NCBI GenBank assembly: GCA_019635875.1
Contig: JAHBYP010000001.1
Location: forward strand, 372,001 to 436,000
DNA: 64,000 bases
Source: Alphaproteobacteria bacterium
GTDB taxonomy: Bacteria; Pseudomonadota; Alphaproteobacteria; Reyranellales; Reyranellaceae
Direction of reading: 5' to 3'
The notes under the pieces are model-generated. The model had not been told where the DNA came from. It saw only the letters and a program-made list of their open reading frames with translations, and ran no database searches. A program made the position numbers and the translations under genes. The first letter of the stretch is position 1. Every line of letters starts with the position of its first letter. This document shows, piece after piece, positions 26,068 through 34,844 of this stretch.

Positions 26068-26913
26068 ATGGACGCTCCCAGCCTCGACGATTTGCGCGCC
26101 CAGATCGACGGCATCGATGAAGCCCTCCACGATCTGCTGATGCGCCGTGCCGAGCTGGTCGGCCGCATCGCCGCCGCCAAGGGCGGCAATGGCGGGCTTG
26201 CGCTGCGGCCGGGCCGCGAGGCCCAGGTTCTGCGCCGCCTGCTGGCGCGCCACGAGGGCCAGTTCCCGCGGCCCGCCCTGGTGCGTCTTTGGCGCGAGAT
26301 CATGGGCGCCTTCACCTTCCTGCAGGGACCGGTGCGCGTTGCGGTCTGCCGGCCGGCCGACCAGGCCGGATTCTGGGATCTCGCGCGCGATCATTTCGGC
26401 GCCCAGATCCCGTTCCAGGCGCACGAGACCGCCGCCCAGGTGATCGCCGCCATGCGGCTCGACCCCAACGTCATCGGCGTCGTGCCGGCGCCAGTGCAGG
26501 ACGAGCCGGCGCCGTGGTGGATCCGCCTGACCAGCGGCGAGGCGACCACCCCCAACATCGTGCAGCGCCTGCCCTTCGTCGCCATGCCCAACAGCCGCGG
26601 CCGCGACCTTGATTCCTTTGTGCTGGCGCGCATCGATGCCGAGGCCAGCGGCGAGGACCACGCGCTGCTCGCCATCGAATCGCCGGTCGAGATCAGCCGC
26701 AGCCGCCTGATCGGCGCGGTGACCAAGGCGGGCTTCCACGCCCCGACCTCGGTGATCGACGTCGAGCAGAGCGGCACGTGGTGGGATCTAGTCGAGGTGC
26801 CGACCTTCGTCTCCGACCACGATCCGCGACTGCCGGCGCTCAGCGCCGCGCTGGGTGGCGAGCCGGCGCGGGTCGTGGCGCTCGGCGCCTGGGCCGTGCC
26901 GCCCAAGATCTGA
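26068..26913 (+). CDS. Chorismate mutase with degenerate prephenate dehydratase-like domain
   Basis: A 281-residue protein. Residues 1-90 are an AroQ chorismate mutase (LDDLRAQIDGIDEALHDLLMRRAELVGRIAAAK, with the Arg/Lys active-site set). The rest aligns in outline with a prephenate dehydratase plus ACT module (VRVAVCRPADQAGFWDLA, IGVVPAP, SRSRLIGAVTKAGFHAPTS) but lacks the catalytic T-R-F and regulatory E-S-R-P motifs. It should supply prephenate to the tyrC product downstream. Start ATG 26068; divergent from metX. Confidence 0.85.
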   Translation: MDAPSLDDLRAQIDGIDEALHDLLMRRAELVGRIAAAKGGNGGLALRPGREAQVLRRLLARHEGQFPRPALVRLWREIMGAFTFLQGPVRVAVCRPADQAGFWDLARDHFGAQIPFQAHETAAQVIAAMRLDPNVIGVVPAPVQDEPAPWWIRLTSGEATTPNIVQRLPFVAMPNSRGRDLDSFVLARIDAEASGEDHALLAIESPVEISRSRLIGAVTKAGFHAPTSVIDVEQSGTWWDLVEVPTFVSDHDPRLPALSAALGGEPARVVALGAWAVPPKI

Positions 26914-26945
26914 AACAGGCCCGAGATCCGAAGCAGGAAAGACCG

Positions 26946-28037
26946 ATGACCATCCCGCAGCCGCGTCCCGGCATCATGGACATCGCGCCCTATGTCGGCG
27001 GCAAGGACACCGTCGAGGGCGTGGCCAAGGTCAGCAAGCTGTCGTCCAACGAGGGCGCGCTGGGCCCCAGCCCCAGGGCCATGGCGGCCTACGCCCGCGT
27101 CGCCGCCGAGCTGCATCGTTATCCCGACGGCGGCTCAGACAAGCTGCGGACCGCTATCGGCAAGCGCTACGGTCTGGATCCGGCGCGCATCGTCTGCGGC
27201 GCCGGGTCGGACGAGCTGCTGAACCTGCTGGTGCGCGCCTATTGCGGGCCGGGCGACGAGCTGATCCACAGCCGGCACGGCTTCCTGATGTACGCCATCA
27301 ACGCACTGGGCGTCGGCGCCACGCCGGTCGCTGCCCCGGAGAAGGACTACCGCACCGACGTCGACGCCATGCTGGCGAAGGTGACGGACAGGACGCGCAT
27401 CGTGGCGCTGGCCAATCCCAACAACCCGACCGGCAGCTACATCACCCGCGACGAGGTCAAGAAGCTGCATGCCGGCCTGCCGAAGACGACGCTGCTGATC
27501 ATCGACGCGGCCTATGCCGAGTATGTCTCGCGCAACGACTACGACGCTGGCGTCGAGCTGGTCGATCGCAGCGAGAACGTGGTGATGACCCGCACCTTCT
27601 CGAAGATCTACGGGCTGGGCGGGTTGCGGCTGGGCTGGATGTACGGCCCGCCGCACCTGATCGACGTGATGGCCCGCCTGCGCCAGCCGTTCAACGTCAA
27701 CCTCGCGGCGCAGGCCGCGGGCGTGGCGGCGCTGGAGGATGCCGAGCACACCGAGGCCAGCCGGCTGCACAACGACAAGTGGCTGCCGTGGCTGTCGAGC
27801 GAGCTCAACGGGCTCGGCCTGAAGGTGCTGCCCAGCGTCGGCAACTTCATCCTCGTGGGCTTCGGCTCGCCCGAGCGCGCGGCGGCCGCCAACGAGGCGA
27901 TGATGAAGGACGGCCTGATCCCGCGCATGGTCGCGGGCTACGGCCTGCCCGAGTGCCTGCGCATCACCGTCGGCAACGAGGACGAGGTCAAGGCGGTGCG
28001 GGAGACGCTGGCGAAGTTCGTCGCGGCCAAGCGATGA
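26946..28037 (+). CDS. hisC: Histidinol-phosphate/aromatic aminotransferase
   Basis: A 363-residue PLP enzyme. LSSNEGALGPSP, ANPNNPTGSYI, DAAYAEYV and the PLP-lysine loop TFSKIYGLGGLRLGW are the aminotransferase class I/II HisC signature. Being between chorismate mutase and prephenate dehydrogenase, it probably works on aromatic keto acids (tyrosine/phenylalanine) as well as, or instead of, histidinol phosphate. AGGAAAG sits before the ATG; it overlaps tyrC as ATGA. Confidence 0.93.
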   Translation: MTIPQPRPGIMDIAPYVGGKDTVEGVAKVSKLSSNEGALGPSPRAMAAYARVAAELHRYPDGGSDKLRTAIGKRYGLDPARIVCGAGSDELLNLLVRAYCGPGDELIHSRHGFLMYAINALGVGATPVAAPEKDYRTDVDAMLAKVTDRTRIVALANPNNPTGSYITRDEVKKLHAGLPKTTLLIIDAAYAEYVSRNDYDAGVELVDRSENVVMTRTFSKIYGLGGLRLGWMYGPPHLIDVMARLRQPFNVNLAAQAAGVAALEDAEHTEASRLHNDKWLPWLSSELNGLGLKVLPSVGNFILVGFGSPERAAAANEAMMKDGLIPRMVAGYGLPECLRITVGNEDEVKAVRETLAKFVAAKR

Positions 28038-28933
28038 GCGACGCGCCCAAGCCGCCACCCTTGTTCGACAAGCTGGCGCTGATCGGCATCGGCCTGATCG
28101 GTTCGTCGATCGCGTTGAGGGCGAAGCGCGACGGCCTGGTGCGCAGCGTCGTCGCCGCCACGCGCAGCCAGAAGACGGCCGACACCGCCAACCGCATCGG
28201 CGTGGTCGATCATTGCGGCACCGATCTCGCCGCGGCGGTCAAGGACGCCGATCTGGTCATCATCTGCACGCCGGTGGGCGCCTGCGGCGAGGCGATGAAG
28301 ACCATCGCGCCGGCGATGACAAAAGGCGCCATCGTTTCCGAGGTCGGCTCGGTCAAGCAGGCGGTGATCCGCGACATGCGCCCGCATGTCCCCGCCGGCG
28401 TGCATTTCGTGCCGGCGCATCCCATCGCCGGTACCGAGCATTCCGGCCCCGAGGCCGGCTTCCCGACCCTGTTCGATGGACGCTGGTGCATCCTCACCCC
28501 GCTCGAGGGCGCTGACCAGGCCGCGGTCGACCGCTTGGCGGCGTTCTGGACTGCCTGCGGCAGCATGGTCGAGTTCATGGCGCCGGACTGGCACGACATG
28601 GTGCTGGGCATCGTCTCGCATCTGCCGCACCTGATCGCCTACACCATTGTCGGCACCGCCGACGACATGGCCGGCGAGCGCCGCTCGGAGGTCATCAAGT
28701 TCGCCGCCGGGGGCTTCCGCGACTTCACGCGCATTGCGGCTTCCGATCCGACGATGTGGCGCGACGTGTTCCTCAACAACCGCGAGGCGGTGCTGGAGAT
28801 CCTCGGGCGCTTCCAGGAGGATCTCTTCTCCCTGCAGCGCGCCATCCGCTGGGGCGAGGGCGACAAGCTGTTCGAGCTCTTCACCCGCACCCGCGACATC
28901 CGCCGCGCGCTGATCGACATGAAGCAGGCCTGA
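28034..28933 (+). CDS. tyrC: Prephenate/arogenate dehydrogenase
   Basis: A 299-residue NAD-dependent dehydrogenase: KLALIGIGLIGSSIALRAKR cofactor fold, DLVIICTPVGACGE, HFVPAHPIAGTEHSGPEAGF with the catalytic His, and MVLGIVSHLPHLIAYTIVG. It converts prephenate or arogenate to the tyrosine precursor. No ACT domain. Follows hisC with ATGA overlap, in the chorismate mutase-hisC-tyrC arrangement known from alphaproteobacteria. Confidence 0.94.
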   Translation: MSDAPKPPPLFDKLALIGIGLIGSSIALRAKRDGLVRSVVAATRSQKTADTANRIGVVDHCGTDLAAAVKDADLVIICTPVGACGEAMKTIAPAMTKGAIVSEVGSVKQAVIRDMRPHVPAGVHFVPAHPIAGTEHSGPEAGFPTLFDGRWCILTPLEGADQAAVDRLAAFWTACGSMVEFMAPDWHDMVLGIVSHLPHLIAYTIVGTADDMAGERRSEVIKFAAGGFRDFTRIAASDPTMWRDVFLNNREAVLEILGRFQEDLFSLQRAIRWGEGDKLFELFTRTRDIRRALIDMKQA

Positions 28934-28944
28934 GGGCCCGGGCC

Positions 28945-29799
28945 ATGCCCGCGCTCGCCGCGCCGGCGATCTTCGTTCTGATCTGGAGCACCGGCTTTAT
29001 CGTCGCGCGCGGTGCGCTGCCCTACGCCGAGACCGCGACCCTGCTGGCGATCCGCTATGCCGTGGCGGTCGTGCTGCTGGCGGCGCTGTCGGTGGCCATG
29101 CGCGCGTCCTGGCCGCGCGGCACGACGACCTGGCTGCACCTGATGGTCGTCGGTGTTCTGATCAATGTCGGCTACATCGGCGGCGTCTTCATGAGCATTG
29201 AGCGGCAGATGCCGGCCGGCGTCTCGGCGCTGCTGGTTTCGCTGCAGCCGCTGCTGACCGCGATCCTCGCCGGCCCGCTGCTGGGCGAAGCGGTGTCGCG
29301 CCGGCAATGGATCGGCCTGCTGTTGGGGCTCATCGGCGCGGCGCTGGTGATCTGGGAAAAGGCGCGCATCGGCGAAGCCACGGCGCTGTCGGTCGCACTG
29401 TCGGCAGCGGCGCTGTTCGGCATCACGCTGGGCACGCTCTATCAGAAACGCTTCCTGGCGACGATGGATCTGCGCACCGGCATGGTCGTGCAATATGGCT
29501 ATGCTGCGATCGTCTTCGCCATCAGCGCGGTGCTGTTCGAGTCGATGACCGTGCGCTGGACGGCGGAGTTCCTGGGCGCCATGGTCTGGGCCGTGCTCGC
29601 GCTCAGCATCGGCGCCAACATGCTGCTGTTCTGGCTGATCCGCCGCGGCGCGGCCTCGAAGGTTGCGGCCCTGTTCTATCTCGTGCCGCCCTGCACGGCG
29701 CTGATCGCCCTGCCGCTGTTTGGCGAGACCTTCGGATTGGTGGCGCTGCTCGGCATGGGCATCACGGTGGCCGGCGTGGCGCTGGCGAGTCGGAGCTGA
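28945..29799 (+). CDS. EamA-family transporter
   Basis: A 284-residue protein with about ten membrane helices and two EamA repeats (FVLIWSTGFIVARGALPYAET; ALIALPLFGETFGLVALLGM). A metabolite exporter; its position after tyrC makes aromatic amino acids or thiol compounds possible but unproven. 11 bases after tyrC; 2 bases before the next gene. Confidence 0.88.
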   Translation: MPALAAPAIFVLIWSTGFIVARGALPYAETATLLAIRYAVAVVLLAALSVAMRASWPRGTTTWLHLMVVGVLINVGYIGGVFMSIERQMPAGVSALLVSLQPLLTAILAGPLLGEAVSRRQWIGLLLGLIGAALVIWEKARIGEATALSVALSAAALFGITLGTLYQKRFLATMDLRTGMVVQYGYAAIVFAISAVLFESMTVRWTAEFLGAMVWAVLALSIGANMLLFWLIRRGAASKVAALFYLVPPCTALIALPLFGETFGLVALLGMGITVAGVALASRS

Positions 29800-29801
29800 C
29801 G

Positions 29802-30368
29802 ATGGCGAGGTCGCGCTATCCGCACTCCAGCGTGGCGTCGATCGCGGCGCGGCCGGCCTGGGTCTTCGCCTACGGTTCGCTGATGTGGGATCCCGGCTTC
29901 GTGCCGCAGGAGACTCGCCCGGCGCGCCTGGCCGGCTGGCACCGTGCATTCTGCATCAAGTCCGAGCACTACCGCGGCACGCCCAAGGTGCCCGGCCTGA
30001 TCCTCGGCCTGCTGCCCGGCGGCGCCTGCCGCGGCCTGGCGCATCGCCTGCCCGAGCGCGACTACGACGCTACCCGCCGCTATCTCTGGGATCGCGAGAT
30101 CCTCAACGATGGCGTCTACTTCGAAACCATGCGGCCGCTGACGCTCGACGACGGCAGCATGGTCGAGGCGCTGCTCTACCTGGCCAACCGCGAGCACCCC
30201 AGCTATCTCGGCAAGCTGCCGCTCGCGCAGGCCGTGACCCTGGTGCGCCAGGGCGAGGGCGTCCGCGGCCGCTGCCTCGACTACGTCGCCAACACCGTCA
30301 TGCATCTCGATCAGCTGGGCCTGCGCGAAAGCCATCTGCACGAGCTGCTGGAGGCGGCGCGGCAATGA
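29802..30368 (+). CDS. Gamma-glutamylcyclotransferase (ChaC-like)
   Basis: A 188-residue GGCT-fold enzyme. WVFAYGSLMWDPGF is the substrate-binding YGSL loop; the acidic catalytic residue lies in the ILNDGVYFETM/ALLYLANREHPSYLG region. ChaC enzymes cleave gamma-glutamyl peptides, especially glutathione, to 5-oxoproline. Packed between the EamA exporter and a small protein (ATGA overlap). Confidence 0.9.
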   Translation: MARSRYPHSSVASIAARPAWVFAYGSLMWDPGFVPQETRPARLAGWHRAFCIKSEHYRGTPKVPGLILGLLPGGACRGLAHRLPERDYDATRRYLWDREILNDGVYFETMRPLTLDDGSMVEALLYLANREHPSYLGKLPLAQAVTLVRQGEGVRGRCLDYVANTVMHLDQLGLRESHLHELLEAARQ

Positions 30369-30655
30369 GCGGACCGTGGTCGGTCGTGCGCGTCGACATG
30401 GCGCACTACCAGACACCGGAAAGTGAACGCGAGGTCGGCCGCTACGGCTCGCCCTGGACGGCGCGCGAGGCTGCGCGCGAGATCCTGCGCCGCTCGCTGA
30501 TCGACCTGCGCGGCCAGTGCCAGTCCGATGCCGATCTGAGCCGGCTGTGGTGGATCTATGGCGAAGACGCGTTCGTGCATGGGCCGGACGGCACGTCGTG
30601 GCGCGCCAGCAACGAGCTCGACTCGATCATCGCCGCGCTGCCCAAGCGGTGGTGA
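30365..30655 (+). CDS. Hypothetical small protein
   Basis: A 96-residue acidic-to-neutral protein with a hydrophobic/Trp-rich core (LSRLWWIYGEDAFVHG) and no signal or membrane helix. Family not recognised. ATGA overlap with the upstream cyclotransferase and codon use like its neighbours support a real gene. Ends 3 bases from the convergent hydroxyproline dehydratase stop. Confidence 0.7.
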   Translation: MSGPWSVVRVDMAHYQTPESEREVGRYGSPWTAREAAREILRRSLIDLRGQCQSDADLSRLWWIYGEDAFVHGPDGTSWRASNELDSIIAALPKRW

Positions 30656-30657
30656 TC

Positions 30658-31680
30658 TCAGCGCAGGTCGAAGCCCCATTTCAGGCGATCGTCGTCCTCG
30701 AAGCGGAAGATGCTCTCGCCGGTGTAGTGCGCTTCGCCGGCGACCTCGACGATCACCGCCCGATGGCGGCCGGCACGGGTCTCCGACAGTGCCTTGGCGG
30801 TGAAGCGCGCGCCGGTGACGCTCTCGTAGGCACAGACGTCGCCGATCTTGCTCTGGCGCCGCGCCACCTGCACAGCGATGCGTGCGCTCACACCGCTGCC
30901 GGTGGGGCTGCGATCGACCTGGCGGCCGGCGAAGACGCAGATGTTGCGGCTGGCGCCCGGCCAGTCGCCGTCGTTCACCGCGCCGATGCCGCCGTCGGTG
31001 AGGATGGTGCCGTAGATGTAGGCGAGATCGGGGTCGTCGGGATGCTCCAGACGCAGCGTCTTCTTCGCCGCGTCGGCAATGGCTTCTCCCGCATCGACGA
31101 TGTGGCGCAAGGCCGAGCCACGCACGTCCAGCCCGATCGTCGTGGCGTCAAGGATGGCGTAGAACGCGCCGCCATAGCCGATGTCGACATGCACCGGTCC
31201 CCAGGTCTGGGTCAGTACGATGGCATCGAGCTGGAAGGCGAAGGAGGGCACGCTGTCGAAGCGCACGCGGCCGGCCTTGCCGTTCCTGACCTCGACATGC
31301 GCCACGACCAGCCCGCACGGGCACTGCAGCCGTACCACAGTCTCCGGCTCGACTCGCGCGACGCGGCCAGTGTCGACGGCCCAGCGCGCCAGCGCGATCG
31401 TGGCGTGGCCGCACATGGTGCTGTAGCCCTCGCCGTGCAGGAACAGCACCGCGAGATCGGCCTCGGGATGATCCGGCTTCACCAGCAGCGCGCCGTACAT
31501 GTCGGCATGCCCGCGCGGCTCGTGCATCAGCGCGCGCCGCAGATGATCGTGCTGCTCACGCGCCTCGCGCCGCTTGCCCAGCAGCGTGGGCGCGCTGAAC
31601 TCCGGCCAGCCCTCCACGACGATGCGCGTCGGCTCACCGCCGGTGTGCATCTCGATGGTGCGAAGGATTCGCTCGTTCAT
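30658..31680 (-). CDS. Trans-3-hydroxy-L-proline dehydratase (proline racemase family)
   Basis: A 340-residue member of the proline racemase superfamily. Acid/base Cys90 is in STMCGHATIA, but the second catalytic position is Thr260 (DRSPTGSGVSAR) instead of Cys. That Cys/Thr pair, and the C-terminus EVAGEAHYTGES, match L3HYPDH-type dehydratases, which turn trans-3-hydroxyproline into delta1-pyrroline-2-carboxylate, rather than racemases. The specificity is inferred from these residues. No companion pyrroline-carboxylate reductase or transporter is adjacent. Confidence 0.85.
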   Translation of the reverse strand: MNERILRTIEMHTGGEPTRIVVEGWPEFSAPTLLGKRREAREQHDHLRRALMHEPRGHADMYGALLVKPDHPEADLAVLFLHGEGYSTMCGHATIALARWAVDTGRVARVEPETVVRLQCPCGLVVAHVEVRNGKAGRVRFDSVPSFAFQLDAIVLTQTWGPVHVDIGYGGAFYAILDATTIGLDVRGSALRHIVDAGEAIADAAKKTLRLEHPDDPDLAYIYGTILTDGGIGAVNDGDWPGASRNICVFAGRQVDRSPTGSGVSARIAVQVARRQSKIGDVCAYESVTGARFTAKALSETRAGRHRAVIVEVAGEAHYTGESIFRFEDDDRLKWGFDLR

Positions 31681-31835
31681 GGACGGGGTTCGCGGCGCAG
31701 CTGCATGACCGAACTCTATCATCCGTGCTATCGGCAGATTGAATGCAATCGACAGGATGGTCTCGGGCGGGCTCGATTGCGAATCCGCGCGGCGGTTGCT
31801 ATCTTTATCCACTTTTCTACCGATGAGGACAGACC

Positions 31836-32117
31836 GTGGGGGAGATGCTGCGGGGAGTTCTCTGCGCGGTTATGGTCGGTGGGTCCGCGGCCTTGGGACC
31901 CCCGGTTGCATCGGCACAGAGCTGCGAGGCCCGATGCCCTTCGGATCCTGGGCTCGAGCGCGACGCCTGCCTGACGCGGTGCCGCGTTCTCGGGCCGACG
32001 CTGAGCACTTCACCCAAACCGGGCCCCGTCACTCCGCCGGCGAGGATCGTCGAGCCGAAGCCGCTCGATCCGAACCGGCCTTGGCGGCCGCCGGCGGCGA
32101 TCAGGTCACGGGACTAA
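31836..32117 (+). CDS. Small exported cysteine-containing protein
   Basis: Up to 93 residues with a signal peptide (GVLCAVMVGGSAALGPPVASAQ). The mature part has four cysteines in SCEARCPSDPGLERDACLTRC, which could form two disulfides, then a proline-rich tail. Family not recognised. GTG 31836 or ATG 31845. Close to, and maybe co-transcribed with, the membrane protein 18 bases downstream. Confidence 0.55.
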   Translation: MGEMLRGVLCAVMVGGSAALGPPVASAQSCEARCPSDPGLERDACLTRCRVLGPTLSTSPKPGPVTPPARIVEPKPLDPNRPWRPPAAIRSRD

Positions 32118-32135
32118 GGCCATGACCGGCCGGAG

Positions 32136-32711
32136 ATGGGCATGAGCGCGGTCTTCGACAGGATCCTTCTGTTTCTTTCCGTGACGTTGCAGGTCATGGC
32201 GCCGGCGCTCGTGCTCGCCGGCCTCATCGTCGCCGTGCTCGTGCTGCTCGCCATGGCCGCGCAGCGTCGCATTCGGCCGGCCCTGCCCGCCTTCGTGGTG
32301 TCATCGACCTTCACCGTGGCGCTGCTTGGTTTCGCCATCGGCTATGTGACCGGCAACAGCCGCGTCAGCGTCGTGGGCGAGTTCCTGCCCGCGTTCCTCA
32401 CTCTCATCGGCGGAATTTTCGTCTATGTCTTGTCCAAGGACCAGCGGACCCCGGCCGGATTGGCGACCTCGATCGTCTTCGCGCTGGCCGTGTCGGTCCT
32501 GGTCTCAATCTACTGGGGTGCCGTGGAACGCGATGCGTCGGAGGCTGCGGCGGAGCTCGCCAAGCGGCAACGCGCCATCTCCGACGAGGAAGTGCGCTAT
32601 CAATACGAGCTTGAGCGGGTTCGTCGAACCAAGGAGCTCATGGGCATCAGGGAGGCGTCTGCTCCATCGGAGAAGACGGCATGCCCTCAGAACTGCGAGC
32701 CAAAGAAGTGA
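32136..32711 (+). CDS. Hypothetical membrane protein with coiled-coil tail
   Basis: A 191-residue protein with four hydrophobic helices (~8-40, 50-70, 80-98, 108-127). A charged helical segment follows (ERDASEAAAELAKRQRAI to RRTKELMG), predicted coiled coil, then a Cys-containing tail (TACPQNCEPKK). Not recognised as a named family. GGAG precedes the ATG at about -7. Converges on the acyl-CoA dehydrogenase. Confidence 0.7.
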   Translation: MGMSAVFDRILLFLSVTLQVMAPALVLAGLIVAVLVLLAMAAQRRIRPALPAFVVSSTFTVALLGFAIGYVTGNSRVSVVGEFLPAFLTLIGGIFVYVLSKDQRTPAGLATSIVFALAVSVLVSIYWGAVERDASEAAAELAKRQRAISDEEVRYQYELERVRRTKELMGIREASAPSEKTACPQNCEPKK

Positions 32712-32718
32712 CCGGCAA

Positions 32719-33897
32719 TCAGACCGGTACAGCTGAACCATACCGATCGATCAGCACACGGCCCAGCCGCTCGTTCTGGATCTCGGTGGTGCCGTCGGTG
32801 TAGCTGGCGATCTTCGCGCCGCTCATGTGGCGTGCCAGCGGGTAGTCGGCGCGGAGCCCATTGGCGCCCATCGCCTGGATGCAGTTGGCGATGTGCTGGA
32901 TGGTCTTGTCGCCGGCGAACTTCTTGGCGTGCGCCGCGGCTTCCTGCGCGTCGCCTTTCGCATCGATGATGCGCGCGGCGCGGTAGGTCAGCGCGCGCAT
33001 CGCCTCCAGATCGTTGGCGGCGTCGACCAGCTTCCAGCGCACGCCCTGCAGGTCCATGACATTGCCGCCGAACAGCGTGCGTTCGCTGCCGTACCTGGTG
33101 GCCACCGCGACCGACGATTCGAGCATGCCGCAGCACATGGCGGCGACGTAGGTGCGCGCGCCGTTGATGCCGGCGAGCGCCATCTTGAACGCCTCGCCCG
33201 GCCTGGCGGTCAGCGCTTCGTCGGGCGCGAGGTACTTCTCCAGCCGGAAGCCGGCGGCGCCGATGGCGTGGCCGCCATGCAGCTCGAACGGGGCCTCGCG
33301 ATGGAAGCCCGGCTTGTCGGCCTCGACCATGAAGCCGGCGATGCCGCGCCAGCCCTTCGACGCATCGGTCTGGGCGTAGACCAGGGCCAGGCCACAGATC
33401 GCGGAGTTGGTGATCCAGGCCTTTGCGCCGTTGAGCTCCCAGCCGCCCTCGACCTTGGTCGCCGTGGTGCGGATGGCGGCGAAGTCGCTGCCGGCCCAGG
33501 GCTCGGTCAGGCCGGGCGAGCCGATCACCTCGCCCTTGAGCATGCGCGGCAGCAGGCGCTCGACCATCGACGGATGGGCATCCCGGGCGAACCGCGCCAT
33601 CGAGTTGTGCACGTTGACCAGCGAGAAGGCGAAGGCGAAGTCGTGGCGCGCCACCTCCTCGCAGACCCGCATCTTGCAGGAAAATGAGAGCGCCTCGCCG
33701 CCGAAGCGCTTCTCCAGCTCGATCAGGTGCAGGCCCTCGGCGCAGGCCTGGCGGATCGCATCGGTGGGATGCCGGCGCTCGTACTCCCAGTCCTTTGCGT
33801 TGGGCGCCACCACGCGCTCGGCGAAGGACCGCGCTTTGGCGATCATCGCGCGCTCGGCGTCGGTCAGCCCCGCGTCGAACTCTTCGGTCAGTGTCAT
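32719..33897 (-). CDS. Acyl-CoA dehydrogenase
   Basis: A 392-residue FAD enzyme introducing a trans-2 double bond in acyl-CoA. The N-terminal helical domain has EKRFGGEALSFSCKMRVCEE; GLTEPWAGSDFAAI and WELNGAKAWITNS are the FAD-site signatures; the C-terminus is SYTDGTTEIQNERLGRVLI. At the place where short/medium-chain enzymes have the catalytic Glu (Y-E-G-T) there is Asp (T-D-G-T), as in several related paralogues. The start is ATG 33897; the upstream extension is not conserved. Divergent from the secreted hydrolase. Confidence 0.9.
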   Translation of the reverse strand: MTLTEEFDAGLTDAERAMIAKARSFAERVVAPNAKDWEYERRHPTDAIRQACAEGLHLIELEKRFGGEALSFSCKMRVCEEVARHDFAFAFSLVNVHNSMARFARDAHPSMVERLLPRMLKGEVIGSPGLTEPWAGSDFAAIRTTATKVEGGWELNGAKAWITNSAICGLALVYAQTDASKGWRGIAGFMVEADKPGFHREAPFELHGGHAIGAAGFRLEKYLAPDEALTARPGEAFKMALAGINGARTYVAAMCCGMLESSVAVATRYGSERTLFGGNVMDLQGVRWKLVDAANDLEAMRALTYRAARIIDAKGDAQEAAAHAKKFAGDKTIQHIANCIQAMGANGLRADYPLARHMSGAKIASYTDGTTEIQNERLGRVLIDRYGSAVPV

Positions 33898-33965
33898 GCG
33901 GCTGACGCTAGCAGCGGCGTGCGCGGCGGGGCAAGGTAGGGGCGCGGCCACAGGGGAGGCTCTCG

Positions 33966-34826
33966 ATGCGCGGAACGGTGTGGGCGCTGCTGGCGATGAT
34001 GGCGCTGGCGAGCGGCGCCTCGGCGCAGGGGCTTGGTCCGCAGGGCGGCGAGATCGGCGCCCATCGCGAGCAGATCTGGCGGATACTCAGCGCTGATCCC
34101 GACCGGCCGATGCTGACCACCGTCTTTCGTCCGCCGGGCGAGCAGCGCCGGCCGCTGGCGGTCATCAACCACGGCTCGCCGGTCAGCGGCCGCAGCCAGA
34201 TGCAGCGTCAGCGCTTCGCCGTTGCCTCGTCGTGGTTGGTGCGGCAGGGGTATGTCGTCGTGCTGCCCTTGCGTCGCGGCTACGGCGAGACGGGCGGGCG
34301 CTGGAACGAGAGCTATGGCTCGTGCGAGGTCGGCGCCTACTACGGCGCCGGCGTCGAGGCGGCGAAGGACGTCGACGCCGCCGTGCAATACATGCGCACG
34401 CAGCCCTTCGTGCTGCCGGATCGCACGTTGATCGTCGGCCAGTCGGCAGGTGGCTGGGCCACGGTCGCGTACTCGGCGCGCAACCCGGCCGGCGTGCCCG
34501 TCATGGTGAACTTCGCCGGCGGCCGAGGCGGGCGGCACCAGAACATCGCCAACAACAACTGCGCGCCGCGCAACCTGGTCGACGCCGCCGGCAGATTCGG
34601 TCGCACGGCGCGCGTGCCCACGCTGTGGATCTACACCCAGAACGACAGCTTCTTCGATCCGGAGCTCAGCCGGCGCATGGCCGACGCCTACAAGGCGGGT
34701 GGCGGCAATGCCGACTACCGCCTGTTGCCGGCCTTCGGCCGCGACGGCCACAGCCTGTTCGGCTCGACCGACGGCGTCGCCGTGTGGTCGCCCCTGGTGC
34801 AGAACTTCATCGCGCCACACCGCTGA
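33966..34826 (+). CDS. Secreted alpha/beta hydrolase
   Basis: A 286-residue protein with signal peptide MRGTVWALLAMMALASGASAQ. The fold shows PLAVINHGSP (oxyanion), VVLPLRRGYGETGG, nucleophile VGQSAGGWATV, Asp in IYTQNDSFFD and His in GRDGHSLF. A dienelactone-hydrolase/peptidase S9-like enzyme; substrate unknown. Only 18 bases separate it from ureD, so it may be the first gene of the urease transcript. Confidence 0.85.
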   Translation: MRGTVWALLAMMALASGASAQGLGPQGGEIGAHREQIWRILSADPDRPMLTTVFRPPGEQRRPLAVINHGSPVSGRSQMQRQRFAVASSWLVRQGYVVVLPLRRGYGETGGRWNESYGSCEVGAYYGAGVEAAKDVDAAVQYMRTQPFVLPDRTLIVGQSAGGWATVAYSARNPAGVPVMVNFAGGRGGRHQNIANNNCAPRNLVDAAGRFGRTARVPTLWIYTQNDSFFDPELSRRMADAYKAGGGNADYRLLPAFGRDGHSLFGSTDGVAVWSPLVQNFIAPHR

Positions 34827-34844
34827 TCTGCATGATTTGAGGGC

